From Capniomyces stellatus (lineage: Eukaryota; Kickxellomycota; Harpellomycetes; Harpellales; Legeriomycetaceae): DNA of 64,000 nucleotides. Each line of letters begins with the position of its first letter. The first letter of the stretch is position 1. Shown here piece by piece: positions 33,829 through 45,300 of the stretch. Under the pieces are notes generated by a model, which saw only the letters and a list, made by a program, of their open reading frames with translations, searched no databases and was not told the origin of the DNA. Location of the stretch: assembly GCA_001661515.1 (NCBI GenBank), contig LUVW01000016.1:76146-140145 (forward strand), written 5' to 3'. The position numbers and the translations under genes were made by a program.

Positions 33829-35782
33829 ATGATTTCGAGTATTTCCAAGGCTGGTAAGTTGAACTTGAATAAATGAGGCAAAGATTGGATTGTTGAGGAA
33901 AAAAAGGGGAGATGAATAGGCGTTATTCGATGAGATAGGGGGAGGGGTGCGATAAAAGAAACCGAGTGCAGTGTTGATTGTATAGTTTGTAACACAGTTT
34001 GGGCTTTTGGAAAATGTTTTATGCTGTATTGAAATAGTATCGAAATCGGCGTTTAGAAAAGAGACTTTGAGGGGACTTGCAACAGTTAGTGAAACAGCAG
34101 CACCATCGCGTGTTTATGGAGGATTGAAGGATCAGGATAGAATTTTTACAAATCTGTATGGCCGTCATGATTTCAAATTGAAGGGAGCCATGAAGCGTGG
34201 AGATTGGCACAAGACCAAGGAGATAATCCTTAAAGGTGAAGATTGGATTATCAAGGAAATGAAGGATTCAGGACTTCGTGGTCGTGGAGGAGCAGGATTC
34301 CCAAGTGGGCTAAAGTGGAGTTTCATGGGCAAATCGTCGCCAGGAAGGTAAATAAGAAGAGAAAAAGAGAGAAATGAAATGTTTATTAGAGATACAAGGA
34401 TTGATAAAAAAGAGACTGTAAGATTAAGAGGGAATGGGAATATAAAACGAATAGAAAACGATATCTGGTTGTTAACGCTGATGAGGGAGAGCCAGGAACC
34501 TGTAAAGACAGAGAGATTTTGAGACACGACCCACATAAGCTTGTTGAGGGGTGTTTGGTTGCAGGAAGAGCGATGGTAGCAGATGCTGGTAAGTTTGTAT
34601 TTATTAGTAGATTCATAATCAAGCAGGCAATCGAGTAGGCGAATAAAGACTAATGGAGATGAAATGGTGTATAGCGTATATTTATATCCGTGGAGAGTTT
34701 GTGCAAGAGTCGTCAAATCTCCAGATAGCAATCGACGAGGCATACAAAGGTAAGAAGAGAAATAGGGATAATAATGATTGGTGGATATTGAGTGAGCGAG
34801 AGATATGTCAAGCGACATTATTGGTGGATATTGGGTGGGAGAGAGATGCTAAGCGACATGATTGGTGGAATAAATAGCTGGACTAATTGGCAAGAACGCG
34901 TGTGGATCGGGATATGACTTTGACGTGTACTTGGTTCGTGGGGCCGGGGCGTATATCTGTGGAGAGGAGACAGCGTTGATTGAGTCGATTGAGGGGAAAC
35001 AAGGAAAGCCGCGTCTTAAGCCGCCATTCCCAGCAGATACAGGGCTGTTTGGGTGCCCAACAACAGTGGCGAATGTCGAAACAGTGGCGGTGGCGCCAAC
35101 AATTCTTCGTAGGGGAGGATCGTGGTTTGCAGGGTTTGGAGCACCACGCAATTCGGGCACAAAGCTGTTCTGCATTTCAGGACACGTCAACACGCCATGC
35201 ACAGTTGAGGAGGAAATGAGCATTCCGCTGAGAGAGCTGCTTGAGCGTCATTGCGGGGGCGTTAGGGGGGGCTGGGATAATTTACTGGCCATTATTCCCG
35301 GGGGCTCCTCGGTTCCACTGCTGCCAAAAAAACTGTGCGAGGTCGCCAACATGGACTTTGACAGCCTGAGAGACCTGCAGTCTGGGCTGGGAACAGCAGC
35401 TATCATTGTGATGGACAAGTCCACTGACGTTGTTGCTGCAATTGCAAGGCTCAGTGCCTTCTACCGCCACGAGTCCTGCGGTCAGTGCACTCCTTGCAGA
35501 GAAGGAACCCGGTGGATGGAAAGCATGATGAGCCGTTTTGTTGCTGGAAAAGCCCACATCGACGAAATCGACCAGATTCTGGAGCTGTCCAAGCAGATCG
35601 AAGGCCACACCATATGTGCTCTTGGCGATGCTGCTGCCTGGCCCGTCCAAGGCCTTATGCGCCACTTCAGACCTGAGGTTGAAAAGAGACTCGCAAAGGC
35701 CAAGTCTGACAAACACCAAATCCTCAACTCTGCCTATATTCCTCCAAACTATAACGTCAGCTATCCAGAACTACGTTTATAA
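33829..35782 (+). CDS. NDUFV1: NADH:ubiquinone oxidoreductase 51 kDa subunit (complex I, FMN/N3 site)
   Basis: The NADH-oxidising flavoprotein at the tip of complex I in the mitochondrial matrix. Five exons (33829-33853, 34038-34347, 34455-34588, 34675-34749, 34878-35782) join in phase to about 482 residues. Exon 1 and the start of exon 2 give an Arg/Lys/Ser presequence ([20 protein letters not shown]). The FMN/NADH-binding motif is [51 protein letters not shown] and [14 protein letters not shown] follow in order. The [4Fe-4S] N3 ligands are the three Cys of SCGQCTPC and the Cys of HTICALGD. Only the first, 25-base exon rests on splice-site reading alone. Intron 4 contains an imperfect 40-45 bp tandem repeat. 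Dre2, another Fe-S gene, follows on the same strand. Confidence 0.96.
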
Positions 35783-36285
35783 TCCTTTTTTTCTCTTTCT
35801 CTTTCTCTTTCTTTTTTCCTTTTTCTCTTTTCCTTTTTTTTTTTTAATCGAAATCTTTTCAAAATCTTTACCCAATTTCGTTTAAATCTTGATTACTAAT
35901 CTAATCTTATCCACTATCCATAATCCCAACTTTTACATAAATCATTCGATATCCTTTAATTTTAGATTGGCTAATAATTTGCATGAAATTCGCAATCCAT
36001 TTTTTCTACGGCTTTTTTTTCTTCTTCTTCCTTCCTTATTTCCCTAATTATTTCCCTACTTATTTCCATAATCTCCCCCCTCCCTCAATATAAACTTCAA
36101 TAAACCATAACTTCTATTAATTACCATTGTTTTCTTTTTCTTGTGACCTTTTTTTTTTCCTTTTCACTTCACGACTGAATAAATCGGTTTAATTTCTACT
36201 TTTTTTTTTATCCAAGTGCGAGTAAAAGAAAAAAAGGTGCAATATCAATTATAAAGATAAACTACAATACAACGCAAGTAACAAA
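35783..36285. other. NDUFV1-Dre2 intergenic region
   Basis: About 500 bases, pyrimidine-rich directly after NDUFV1 and A-rich in the last 60 bases before the Dre2 ATG. Nothing else is visible. Confidence 0.6.
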
Positions 36286-38057
36286 ATGGATTCCAGTAAA
36301 GTTAAATCAAACGACGCTGTGTTGATACTTTCTTCAATTGGTGCAGATCAATCAACTTTTGAAGCCTTTTTCAACAGCACCAAGCAGGCTGTCTTGCCAA
36401 CCGGATCTGTCGAATTCGAGGAACTTGTGAGGTTTTTGGCTTCAGGCAATCAACTGCAACCAGAAAAGTACAACGTCATTTACCTCTCTCCAATCCTCAC
36501 CAAAGCTACCAAGATTGAAACCAACTTGCTTTCACAAATCGCAGCTTCTTTGAAGTCTGGAGGAAGCATAATTGCCCAAGAAGTTGTTTATGCCGGGGAC
36601 AACAGCATAAACTCTGACTCTCTTAGGACAGCTTCTGAACTTGTTGACCAGCTGAAACTATCTGGTTTTGTAAAAGTCGATTCTAATAGCACTGAAATCG
36701 ATATCGACCATGCCAAAATCCTGGCTACCAGTTTCAACGCTTCAAATCCAGGACAAAACTCTATTGATTTTGAAAAACTCAGATCCAACTACAGAATCGC
36801 CACGGTAAGCCCGCATAATATACTTTTGTTATTTCTATACACATGTTTTTTGTTTTTGTTTTTGTATTTTTTGCTTTTTGCTTTTTTTTTGAGTATTAAT
36901 GGTGAGAAATCGGAACAACGCTGACTTTTGTGTGTTTCCCAACTTAGATATACGCCAGCAAGTCTGAATTCAAGGTCGGTGCTGGCAGCACGTTAAAGCT
37001 TGGCTTCAAAAACAAAGGTATTGTCTTGTTATCCATCCATCCATCCATTATTTATATAATTAATTCCACACAACCTACACAATACGCTTTTGTTGGTTGG
37101 TGAAAAAAAAAAAATTAAACAAAAACAACTTGGCTGACATATCCAGGTTATCTGTGTTTCTAACTAAAATCATCTGTTGTTTTTTTTTTCTTTCTTGCTG
37201 GAACTATTTACCTGGCTTGCTAAAATAGGCAAAACAAGCAATAACATCGATTTCAAGGCCTTGCTCAATGCCTCAAACGAAGACGACGATATAATCGACG
37301 AGGACGACTTGTTAGACGAATCCGACTATGTTAAACCCTCAGCCGAGTCATTAACCCGTAAGTTTTTTTTTTCCCCTCCTTCTCATTTCCCCTTTCCTTC
37401 CTTCTTTTATTCATTCTAATAATATCCAAATGATATATTAGCACCTTGTAAAAGTCAAGCTTTTTTATCCTTTATTTATATCAGCTCTTTTTAGCTTGGC
37501 TGTACTTTTTTTCACACTTGCTCTCCTTATTCACCTTTTCCTATTTGCTTTTTCTTATTTGCTTTTTCTTATTTGCTTTCACTCGGTTCTGACTTTGAAC
37601 ATACACTCAGTCCAACTAACATTCATCCCATCCAAATAGGTCCTTCTGACAACCAGCCAAGAAAAAGAGCATGTAAAAACTGTAGCTGCGGACTAGCTGA
37701 GCTTGAAAATGCAGAGAACCTCAGCTCTGGTGTAAAGGTTACTTTGGACACTAAAGACGTTAAATCCTCGTGTGGAAGCGTAAGTTACAATTACATTAAT
37801 TCAATCCACCCATACACTCTCATTGCCCGAATCGTTGATTATTGTATTGCTGTTGACTTTATAATTCCCATAAAACTTTAGCAACAACAAAACACGCTTC
37901 AACTTTTGCTTTTGTTTTAACCTGCTTTTAATTATAGTGCCATTTGGGCGATGCTTTCCGTTGCGCCTCTTGTCCTTACATCGGAATGCCTGCCTTCAAG
38001 CCAGGAGAGCAAGTCCAACTTACTGGCTCACTAGCCGACGATGACATTGTTTTTTAA
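36286..38057 (+). CDS. DRE2: Dre2/anamorsin (CIAPIN1), cytosolic Fe-S assembly electron carrier
   Basis: With Tah18 it passes electrons from NADPH to the cytosolic Fe-S assembly machinery. Exons: 36286-36804, 36948-37017, 37229-37357, a proposed 12-base microexon 37442-37453, 37640-37779 and 37938-38057, giving about 329 residues. The N-terminal half is the methyltransferase-like domain ([20 protein letters not shown]). An acidic linker ([17 protein letters not shown]) leads to cluster region [15 protein letters not shown], and cluster region [18 protein letters not shown], then [13 protein letters not shown]. Region A needs a fourth, upstream Cys. It is absent if exon 3 joins directly to the exon at 37640 but is supplied by the microexon (PPCK). 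Direct joining would also stay in frame. The family call is certain; the microexon is my inference. Confidence 0.93.
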
Positions 38058-38250
38058 TTTTATATTGTAATCGATTTTAATTCTCAAATCTCACAAAGTA
38101 CAACAATCGCAATTCTTTCACCTACCCAGTTTTAATAAAGGCAAAATAACCAATCCAACACCTTGCTACCTTGAAAAGCGTTTATTATGATTATGAAAGA
38201 TCAAAAGTTAACAACAATATATGTATAAATACATCTAATTAGTTTGAAAT

Positions 38251-39434
38251 TTAAGCTACTGTCTTTTTCATGTAGCCAACATCGCCACATTTATCTTTTC
38301 CAAGTCCCTCAACCATGACATATTCGTCCTTGTTCTTGACCAAGAACCACAATCTGATTTCGGTGAATGTACCGTTGGTGCAGATGATATCGCCTGAGAA
38401 TCCAAACTCTTGCTTAACAGCAGCCTTGAACTTGTCCAATGAGTAAGTTGATGCTGGCTTTCCTGGTGAAACTTGGTCAACTGGAACAATGTTTTGTTTT
38501 TTCAATGCCTTGTAGATGTCATATTTCAAGTTTAGCTCCAAAGTCTTTTTAAAGTAGTCTGCCATATCCTTTCCTTTGACATAGGTTCCTGGTGCATAGC
38601 ATTTTGGATCAAGTGTTGTAACACAAGTTCCGTGTTTGTTCCATTCGTGTGTCCTGTTTTAATCATACAATCCAAAGTTAGTACAAATCTTCACAACACT
38701 TTATCAACATTATTATTCAAACCTAAATTAAGTGAGTATTACCAGAATGGATCGTTCTTTCCGGTGTTTGATGGCCAGTAGGCGTTCATCTGGTTGTACA
38801 AGTCGGAGTCAATGGACTTGACTGTATCCCCAACACTGGTCTGGTTTCTTGACAAGTCACATCCCACGCTTGGTGGGAAAGATCCGTCACTATTAAATTA
38901 TAAAAAAAATGTTAGTTTAGCTGAAATCATAAGTATGCTGTCACAAATAGTCACAACTAGTCAAAATATTCAATAATAACCAGATTTGTGTAGTTACCAG
39001 TAATCTGGCCAGAGTCCGTGTACAGTAAATGTCTCTGGTGGACCATACTTGAGATCCCACTATTCAGAACCAAATAATTTAAAACGTTGAATAGCTGATT
39101 AGAACCTGGTTGATATTGGCAATATGGTCCAAGAAAATATATAAAATAACATCAATAACCAAATCTGGCAGATAATTTAGTGGCGGTGGTGGTTATTTTC
39201 AAAGTTTGTACATACCTGCAGTGCAAGAACCATCAACCCAATCTTTGGGTTGCAGCAAGAGTCAACTTCATCTTTGCTGCACGAAAGCGAGTTGAGAGGA
39301 CATGTTGGTGCTGGTGCTGGTTTTTCTGCTTTACAGACGTTCTTTGTAACAACAACAGTTGCGCCAGAAACGAGTGATTCAAAAACCAATGTTGATAGGC
39401 CAACAAGGCTCAAAAGGCTAATAGGAGATTTCAT
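38251..39434 (-). CDS. secreted ribonuclease T2 (paralogue 2)
   Basis: Second RNase T2 of the window, about 276 residues from four exons (39216-39434, 38998-39059, 38743-38889, 38251-38653). Signal peptide at residues 1-24, then a short Lys/Pro/Ala spacer (KAEKPAPAPTC). CAS-I is FTVHGLWPD and CAS-II THEWNKHGTC, both complete. The cysteine signature CPLNSLSC, DSCC and CDGSFPPSVGC parallels paralogue 1. Exons 2 and 3 have the same lengths (62 and 147) and phases as in paralogue 1, but intron 1 here has an ordinary GT donor (CAG|GTATGT). It converges on Dre2 with about 190 bases between stops. A TATA box lies about 130 bp upstream of the ATG. Confidence 0.94.
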
Positions 39435-39561
39435 TTTTAGTTCTAGTTAAAAAAAGAAAGGCAATATTAATATATATCTAGTATATCGTTTTATGATAAA
39501 AGACTAAATATCTAAAAGTCAATGGATTTCAAACCCTAAAGGTTTGCTGAATGCTTGCTGG

Positions 39562-39569
39562 TTTTTATA
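39562..39569 (-). promoter_or_regulatory. TATA box of RNase T2 gene 2
   Basis: TATAAAAA on the minus strand, about 130 bp upstream of the start codon at 39434. Motif and spacing only. Confidence 0.5.
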
Positions 39570-39625
39570 GTTGTTTGCAAGTCTCTAACCAAAAAAAAAA
39601 CTTTTTTTATTATTATTGTTAACTA

Positions 39626-39653
39626 TTTGCTTTTGCTTTTGCTTTTGCTTTTG
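39626..39653. repeat. (TTTTGC)n hexamer tract
   Basis: Four to five copies of TTTTGC in the upstream region of RNase T2 gene 2. Same hexamer family as at 27298 and 29602. Confidence 0.9.
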
Positions 39654-42334
39654 AGCTACCTTTTTCTTGTCTCTTGTTGGAGGTGGTATCTTTAGCAGAG
39701 CGAAATATATGAAAAGTAGCAGATTTTATCGTGAACAATTTTACTTGAAATGCAAGTTTTTTTTTTGATTTTTAAATTAAATCCTAAACCATCGAAATAT
39801 CAAAGTTTAGTAGTCCTAAAATGGCAGGTATTATATAATTCTGATTAAATGGTGTTTACATTTCAAACGACCAGTTCTGTCGATAACTGTTTTTTGTTTT
39901 TAGGCATTTTTTTTCTTGCTTTTATTGATAATAAAAGTGTTACATGCTCAAGCGAAGGACTTTGCTCCATTTAGAGATTGGCTCGTATTATGAACAGTTT
40001 TACAAATACGGGCACTTTTATTTTTGTCTTTCAATTATCGCTACTTTTGTTATTTATTTTTTGTTTTCCAAGATGAATTGACAAAAAAAAATTGTAACAA
40101 TCGTTCAAGAGCACAATATACCAAAACCTTGCCTGCTGAGCAGTAGCAGTTATATATTCAAGCTATAACTTGCAGATTTGTAAACCATTACTAATCTTTT
40201 TTTGAAAGCTGAAACTGATAAATGATTAATTAACATAAAAGAAAGCATCCCTCGTTTATTAAACTTGAGTTTCTGAGTTTAGTTGTAAAATTTTGAAAAA
40301 GCATGGAAAAAAACGGCTAGTGTTCGACAAACAAATGAAAAAGTTATGATATTTTTTTTAATCTAAATAAAAATATTAATTGATCAGAAACCCATTACAA
40401 TAATATAAAAATTGATCAGAATCTTGTACTGTTTTTGTAATTTGCTTTGAAATTAGTTACAAATATTGGTGAGTGATTAGCTTTTTTAAATTATTGTCAA
40501 TCCAGTTTGGTCGAATAAACTTAAAACAAGGGGATAAAGTGGGTGATCTTTTTATTTAAAAAAAAATTGAAGAAAAACCAACAAGAAATAAATACTGTAG
40601 ACCTTTTATTTTAGTTAACTTTGAAACACTTTTCACAAGTTTGTGGTTTTAAAGTGGCTAGGCTGATATGTTTATGTTTTCGATTTGAAGAGGCAAATAA
40701 CCACTGTGTAACAGATAAATTGTTAGGTTTTATTAATGCAGCACCAAACACCAACTTTTTAAAGCAGTCTGCAAAGAAAAGAGAAAGAGCAGTAAAAGTG
40801 AACAAAGTGCAAACAGGCTGTAAACTGGTCAGGACAAAAAATTTATACATTAACCAGCGCAAGGGCAAGAAGAGATAATTGCTTTAGCAAGAAGCGCAGC
40901 CAGCAAATAACCTTTACTGAATCCAAACTTTTGGTTGGGACGATCAGACCCGGTTTGTCTGGGGATTTAAGGTTTGTAGCAAGGATCACTACATACTTCA
41001 AGCTAAGTATTTAAAATGCGGTTAGAGGCATCACAACCAAGATTATACTTTTCAGAGACCTAGAGATGTTTTTCTTTTTGAAAAAAAAGCACACACTCGC
41101 ACTCTTGTAGTTATAAAGGAATGTTAATCTAAATATATCATAATATAGAGTTTTTATTATCACCGAAGCCGGTTTTACTCGGTATACATAAAATAAAATG
41201 CGCTCAACAAGAAAATTTTGTAGCTAAAGAGGCTGTTAACACGAGCTTTACTGAGCCAAGTGTGATAACCTTGTTAACAGCGATACTCACACTATGCTGT
41301 GATTTCCAAAACAATTTCGATAAGCTCAAAAATGTTCTATTCAGACATGAACACATAGACTAAAAAGTATAATTACTTGATTGGATAAAGCTTATGGTGT
41401 GATAACTTTATCTCACTGTGACTAACTGAAATGATAACAGCATGGTAAATTGTAACAGCACTCGTGGGATTAAATTAGGTTATGCACACTTTTGTGATTT
41501 TATATAATTCTTATCGATTCAAGGCAGAATAATAAAAAGAGCAAATCAAAAATGGAAAGTAGTAAAATGGAGATAGGATAAAAAAAAAACAGGAGTTTAT
41601 CAGGTTGGTTTGTTAAAACTATGATATCAGGGCAAAAAAAGATATACTCTAGTGGCCTGGTTTACTGAGATAATAAAAAGCAAACATCAAAAATAAGCTG
41701 GGTGTTAAGAAGCAAGCTGGTAGCAATACTGGCAGAGATCAAAGTATAATCAAACAAAATAAACAGGTTGAGATACAGCTTGTGGTAAAAAAAAAAAAAG
41801 AGGAGAGTAGATAAGGAAGAAGGCAGGCAGAAGGGTGATGAGGCTAGAGAAAGTTCAAGAGTAAGGATTTAAAAAGTAGAAATAAAGGTATTAAGGTGAG
41901 ACTAAAAGCAATGAAAATGTATGGTGATAGATAAAAAAAATAATAATAAACAGAAAAAAAAGGATTACAGAGTGGAAACAAAACAAATAACGTAAAAGGA
42001 GTAATTAGCTTGCATATTGTAAGCCAATGGAAACATAATTAGCATATTAATTATTGTTTTTTTGATTCGCAAGAAAAAGATAAATCAAGAGCTGGTAGAA
42101 GGAAAGGAAAAAGAAAAAAAAGGGTTTAAAACAAAAGATAAATTGTAATGTGAAAGCTTGAAAGGAAAAAAAAAAAAAAGATGTTATCAAATTGAAAGGA
42201 GAGCGGGGGGAAAGATTGGAGTAAAGAATAAGATCAAAGGGAAGATAAAGGCCGCAATAAACCAAAAACAAAGGTGCTTTTGTGGTTATAAAATAAGCTG
42301 AAACGAAGCACGATAAAAAACATAACCAACTTTA

Positions 42335-45300
42335 ATGTTTCGGATACCTAGAAAGTATTTAAATAGACGAGACTTTACACAGGGGATAAGCATAAACGCA
42401 AAAAATAAGGGCAGAAACATAAACAGCAGTTTGAGTAATATCAGCGATCTTTGTTTTTCTAATTTTAAAAAGTATAGTGTAGACATAAAAGCAGGCAGTG
42501 AAAAGAGAAAGAGCAAAAAGGAAATTGAGACAGAAAGGTCAAACAAAAGAGCAAGTGGATACATAAAGCAATTGAACGATTTGACACAATACAGCAGAAA
42601 TAGCCAGTGTGGTTATACATTTGATATTAATAATAACAAAAAGGGAGTATTTTCAAGAATGACTGTAGGAGAAGCAGGAGAAACAACTAGACCAACGCCA
42701 TTCGTAAAGCTTGGGGAGGGGCAGCAGGGCGAATTGTTGGATGGAAAGAAGCTTTCGGAAGAAATCCGTGAGGAGCTGGCAAAAAAGGTGCAGGAATTCA
42801 AGACGCAGCATCCTTCGTTTGTAGCAGGGCTTGCAGTGATTCAAGTAGGACATCGCAAGGATTCCACACAGTATGTTAGAATGAAGCAGGTGGCGAGCGA
42901 GCAGGTTGGGATAAACTTCAAAAAGTACGAGTTTGGAGAGGATGTTAGTGAAGACGAGGTGTATGAATTGATTATGAGTTTGAACGAAAACGACCATGTG
43001 GCGGGGATATTGGTTCAGTTGCCATTGCCAAAGCACATGAATGAAGAGGTGATAATCAATGCTATTACCAAAGAAAAGGATGTGGATGGCTTCCATCAAG
43101 TAAACGTGGGCAATTTGTTCAAAAAGAAGGGGAATCCGCTGTTTTACTCGTGCACGCCAAAGGGATGTATGGAGATACTGAGAAGGAATGGGATTGAAAT
43201 AAGCGGAAAGACAGCGGTGGTTGTAGGGCGTAGCGATATTGTAGGAACGCCAGTGGCAGCGCTGCTGACCAAAGCCAATGCAACAGTGACGGTCATTCAC
43301 AGCTACACAGCAGATGCGGAGAAGTACATTAGGGATGCAGATTTGGTAGTGGCGGCGTTGGGAGTTGCAGAGTTTGTCAAGGGAAGCTGGATTAAGGAGG
43401 GGGCAGTGGTGATAGATGTAGGAATAAACGCAGTTGACGACGCGAGTAGAAAGAGTGGGTACAGGATGGTTGGGGATGTAGAGTTTGCAGAGGCAAGGAA
43501 GAGAGCGAGTTACATTACGCCGGTTCCGGGAGGTGTGGGGCCAATGACGGTGGCGATGCTGCTGGGCAACACAATAGAGGGGGCGATCAGACATTTCAAG
43601 GAGAATTTGTCAGCAAGGATAAAGCCAACGCGGTTGGAGTTGTTGGAGCCAGTTCCGTCAGATTCGGAAATAGCATCTAATGCAACGGCTAAAGAGATAA
43701 CAGTACTGGGAGAGGAGCTGAGAATCAAGCCAAGCGAGTTGGACTCGTATGGAAAGTACAAGGCCAAGGTATCGCTTTCGGCGCTTGATAGACTGAGAAG
43801 CTGGAAGAACGGAAGATATGTTGTGGTGACAGGAATGACCCCAACGCCACTGGGCGAGGGCAAATCAACAACAACAATAGGACTGGCGCAGTCGCTGGGG
43901 GCGCATTTCAACAGAACAGCGATCGCGTGTGTGAGGCAGCCGTCGCAGGGACCTACATTTGGAATCAAGGGAGGCGCAGCAGGCGGTGGATACTCGCAAG
44001 TGGTTCCAATGGACGAGTTCAACCTGCACTTGACAGGCGATATTCATGCAGTGTCGGCAGCAAACAACCTGATGGCTGCAGCAATTGATGCCAGGATCTT
44101 GCACGAGTCAAGCCAGTCAGATGCAGCGCTGTTCAAGAGGCTTTGCCCAACAGTCAAGGGCAAGCGCGAGTTTGCCAAGCCAATGTTGTCTAGACTGAGA
44201 AGACTCGGAATTGACAAGACAAACCCAGACGACTTGACGGAATCTGAGATTTCGCGGTTTGTTCGGTTGGACATTGATGAGAAGTCGATTACTTGGAACC
44301 GGGTGGTTGACATCAACGATCGGTTTTTGAGAAAGATAAACATCAAGCAGAGTCTGACCAGTGGTGCAGAGATTTCCAGAGACACGCAGTTTGACATTTC
44401 TGTAGGCTCAGAAATCATGGCGGTTTTGGCGCTTGCAACCAGCATGCAGGACTTGAAGGAGAGGTTGGGGCGAATGGTGTTTGCGTTTTCCAAGGCAGGC
44501 GAGCCCCTGACGGCTGACGATTTGGGGCTTACAGGCGCATTGGCTGTGCTGATGAGAGACGCAATCAGACCAACGCTGATGCAGACGCTTGAGGGCACGC
44601 CTGTTTTTGTCCATGCAGGACCTTTTGCAAACATAGCCCATGGAAACTCCTCGGTGATTGCCGACAGAATTGCACTCAAGTTGGCCGGAACTCCCGAGGG
44701 CGAGTCAAACGAAACACCAAACGTCGGGTATGTGATTACTGAGGCTGGATTTGGGTCAGATATTGGCTTTGAAAAGTTTGTCAACATCAAGTGTCGCCAG
44801 TCGAAGCTGTCACCTGACTGCGTGGTGATTGTGGCAACAATAAGAGCACTGAAGATGCATGGCGGAGGAGCACCCGTGGTTCCAGGAGCCAAGCTGTCTG
44901 ACGACTACACCAAAGAAAACGTCGAGCTTGTTAAGAAGGGTCTGCCTAATTTGATCAGACACATAGAGAACTGTGTTGGCTTTGGCGTACCTGTAGTGGT
45001 TGCGTTGAATGGGTTTAGCTCTGATTCTGAAGAGGAGGTGCAGCTGGTGCTGGATGCTGCTAGAACTGCCGGTGCGTTTGCTGCCCAAGTAACAAACAAC
45101 TGGGCATTGGGCGGCAAGGGCGCAACCTTGCTTGCCGAGTCTGTGATTGAGGCGTGTGAAACCCAAAGCTCGCTGAACTTTACATACACCGACGATATGT
45201 CTATTAAGGACAAGATAATTGCTGTTGCCCAAAAGATTTACCGTGCTGACAATGTCACCTTTTCCGACCTGGCAACCGAGAAGATTAACAATTACGAAAA

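Larger units (their letters stand above)
39435..42334. other. divergent intergenic region, RNase T2 gene 2 to C1-THF synthase
   Basis: About 2.9 kb without a recognisable gene. A (TTTTGC)n tract lies at 39626-39653. Two overlapping frames on opposite strands around 40611-40878 have no family features. The last 800 bases before the C1-THF synthase ATG are strongly A/G-rich on the plus strand. Confidence 0.5.

Noticed and set aside
40611..40878. Two overlapping 85-codon frames on opposite strands
   Set aside because: Complementary frames of the same length, no family features, and no splice partners or leader signals.
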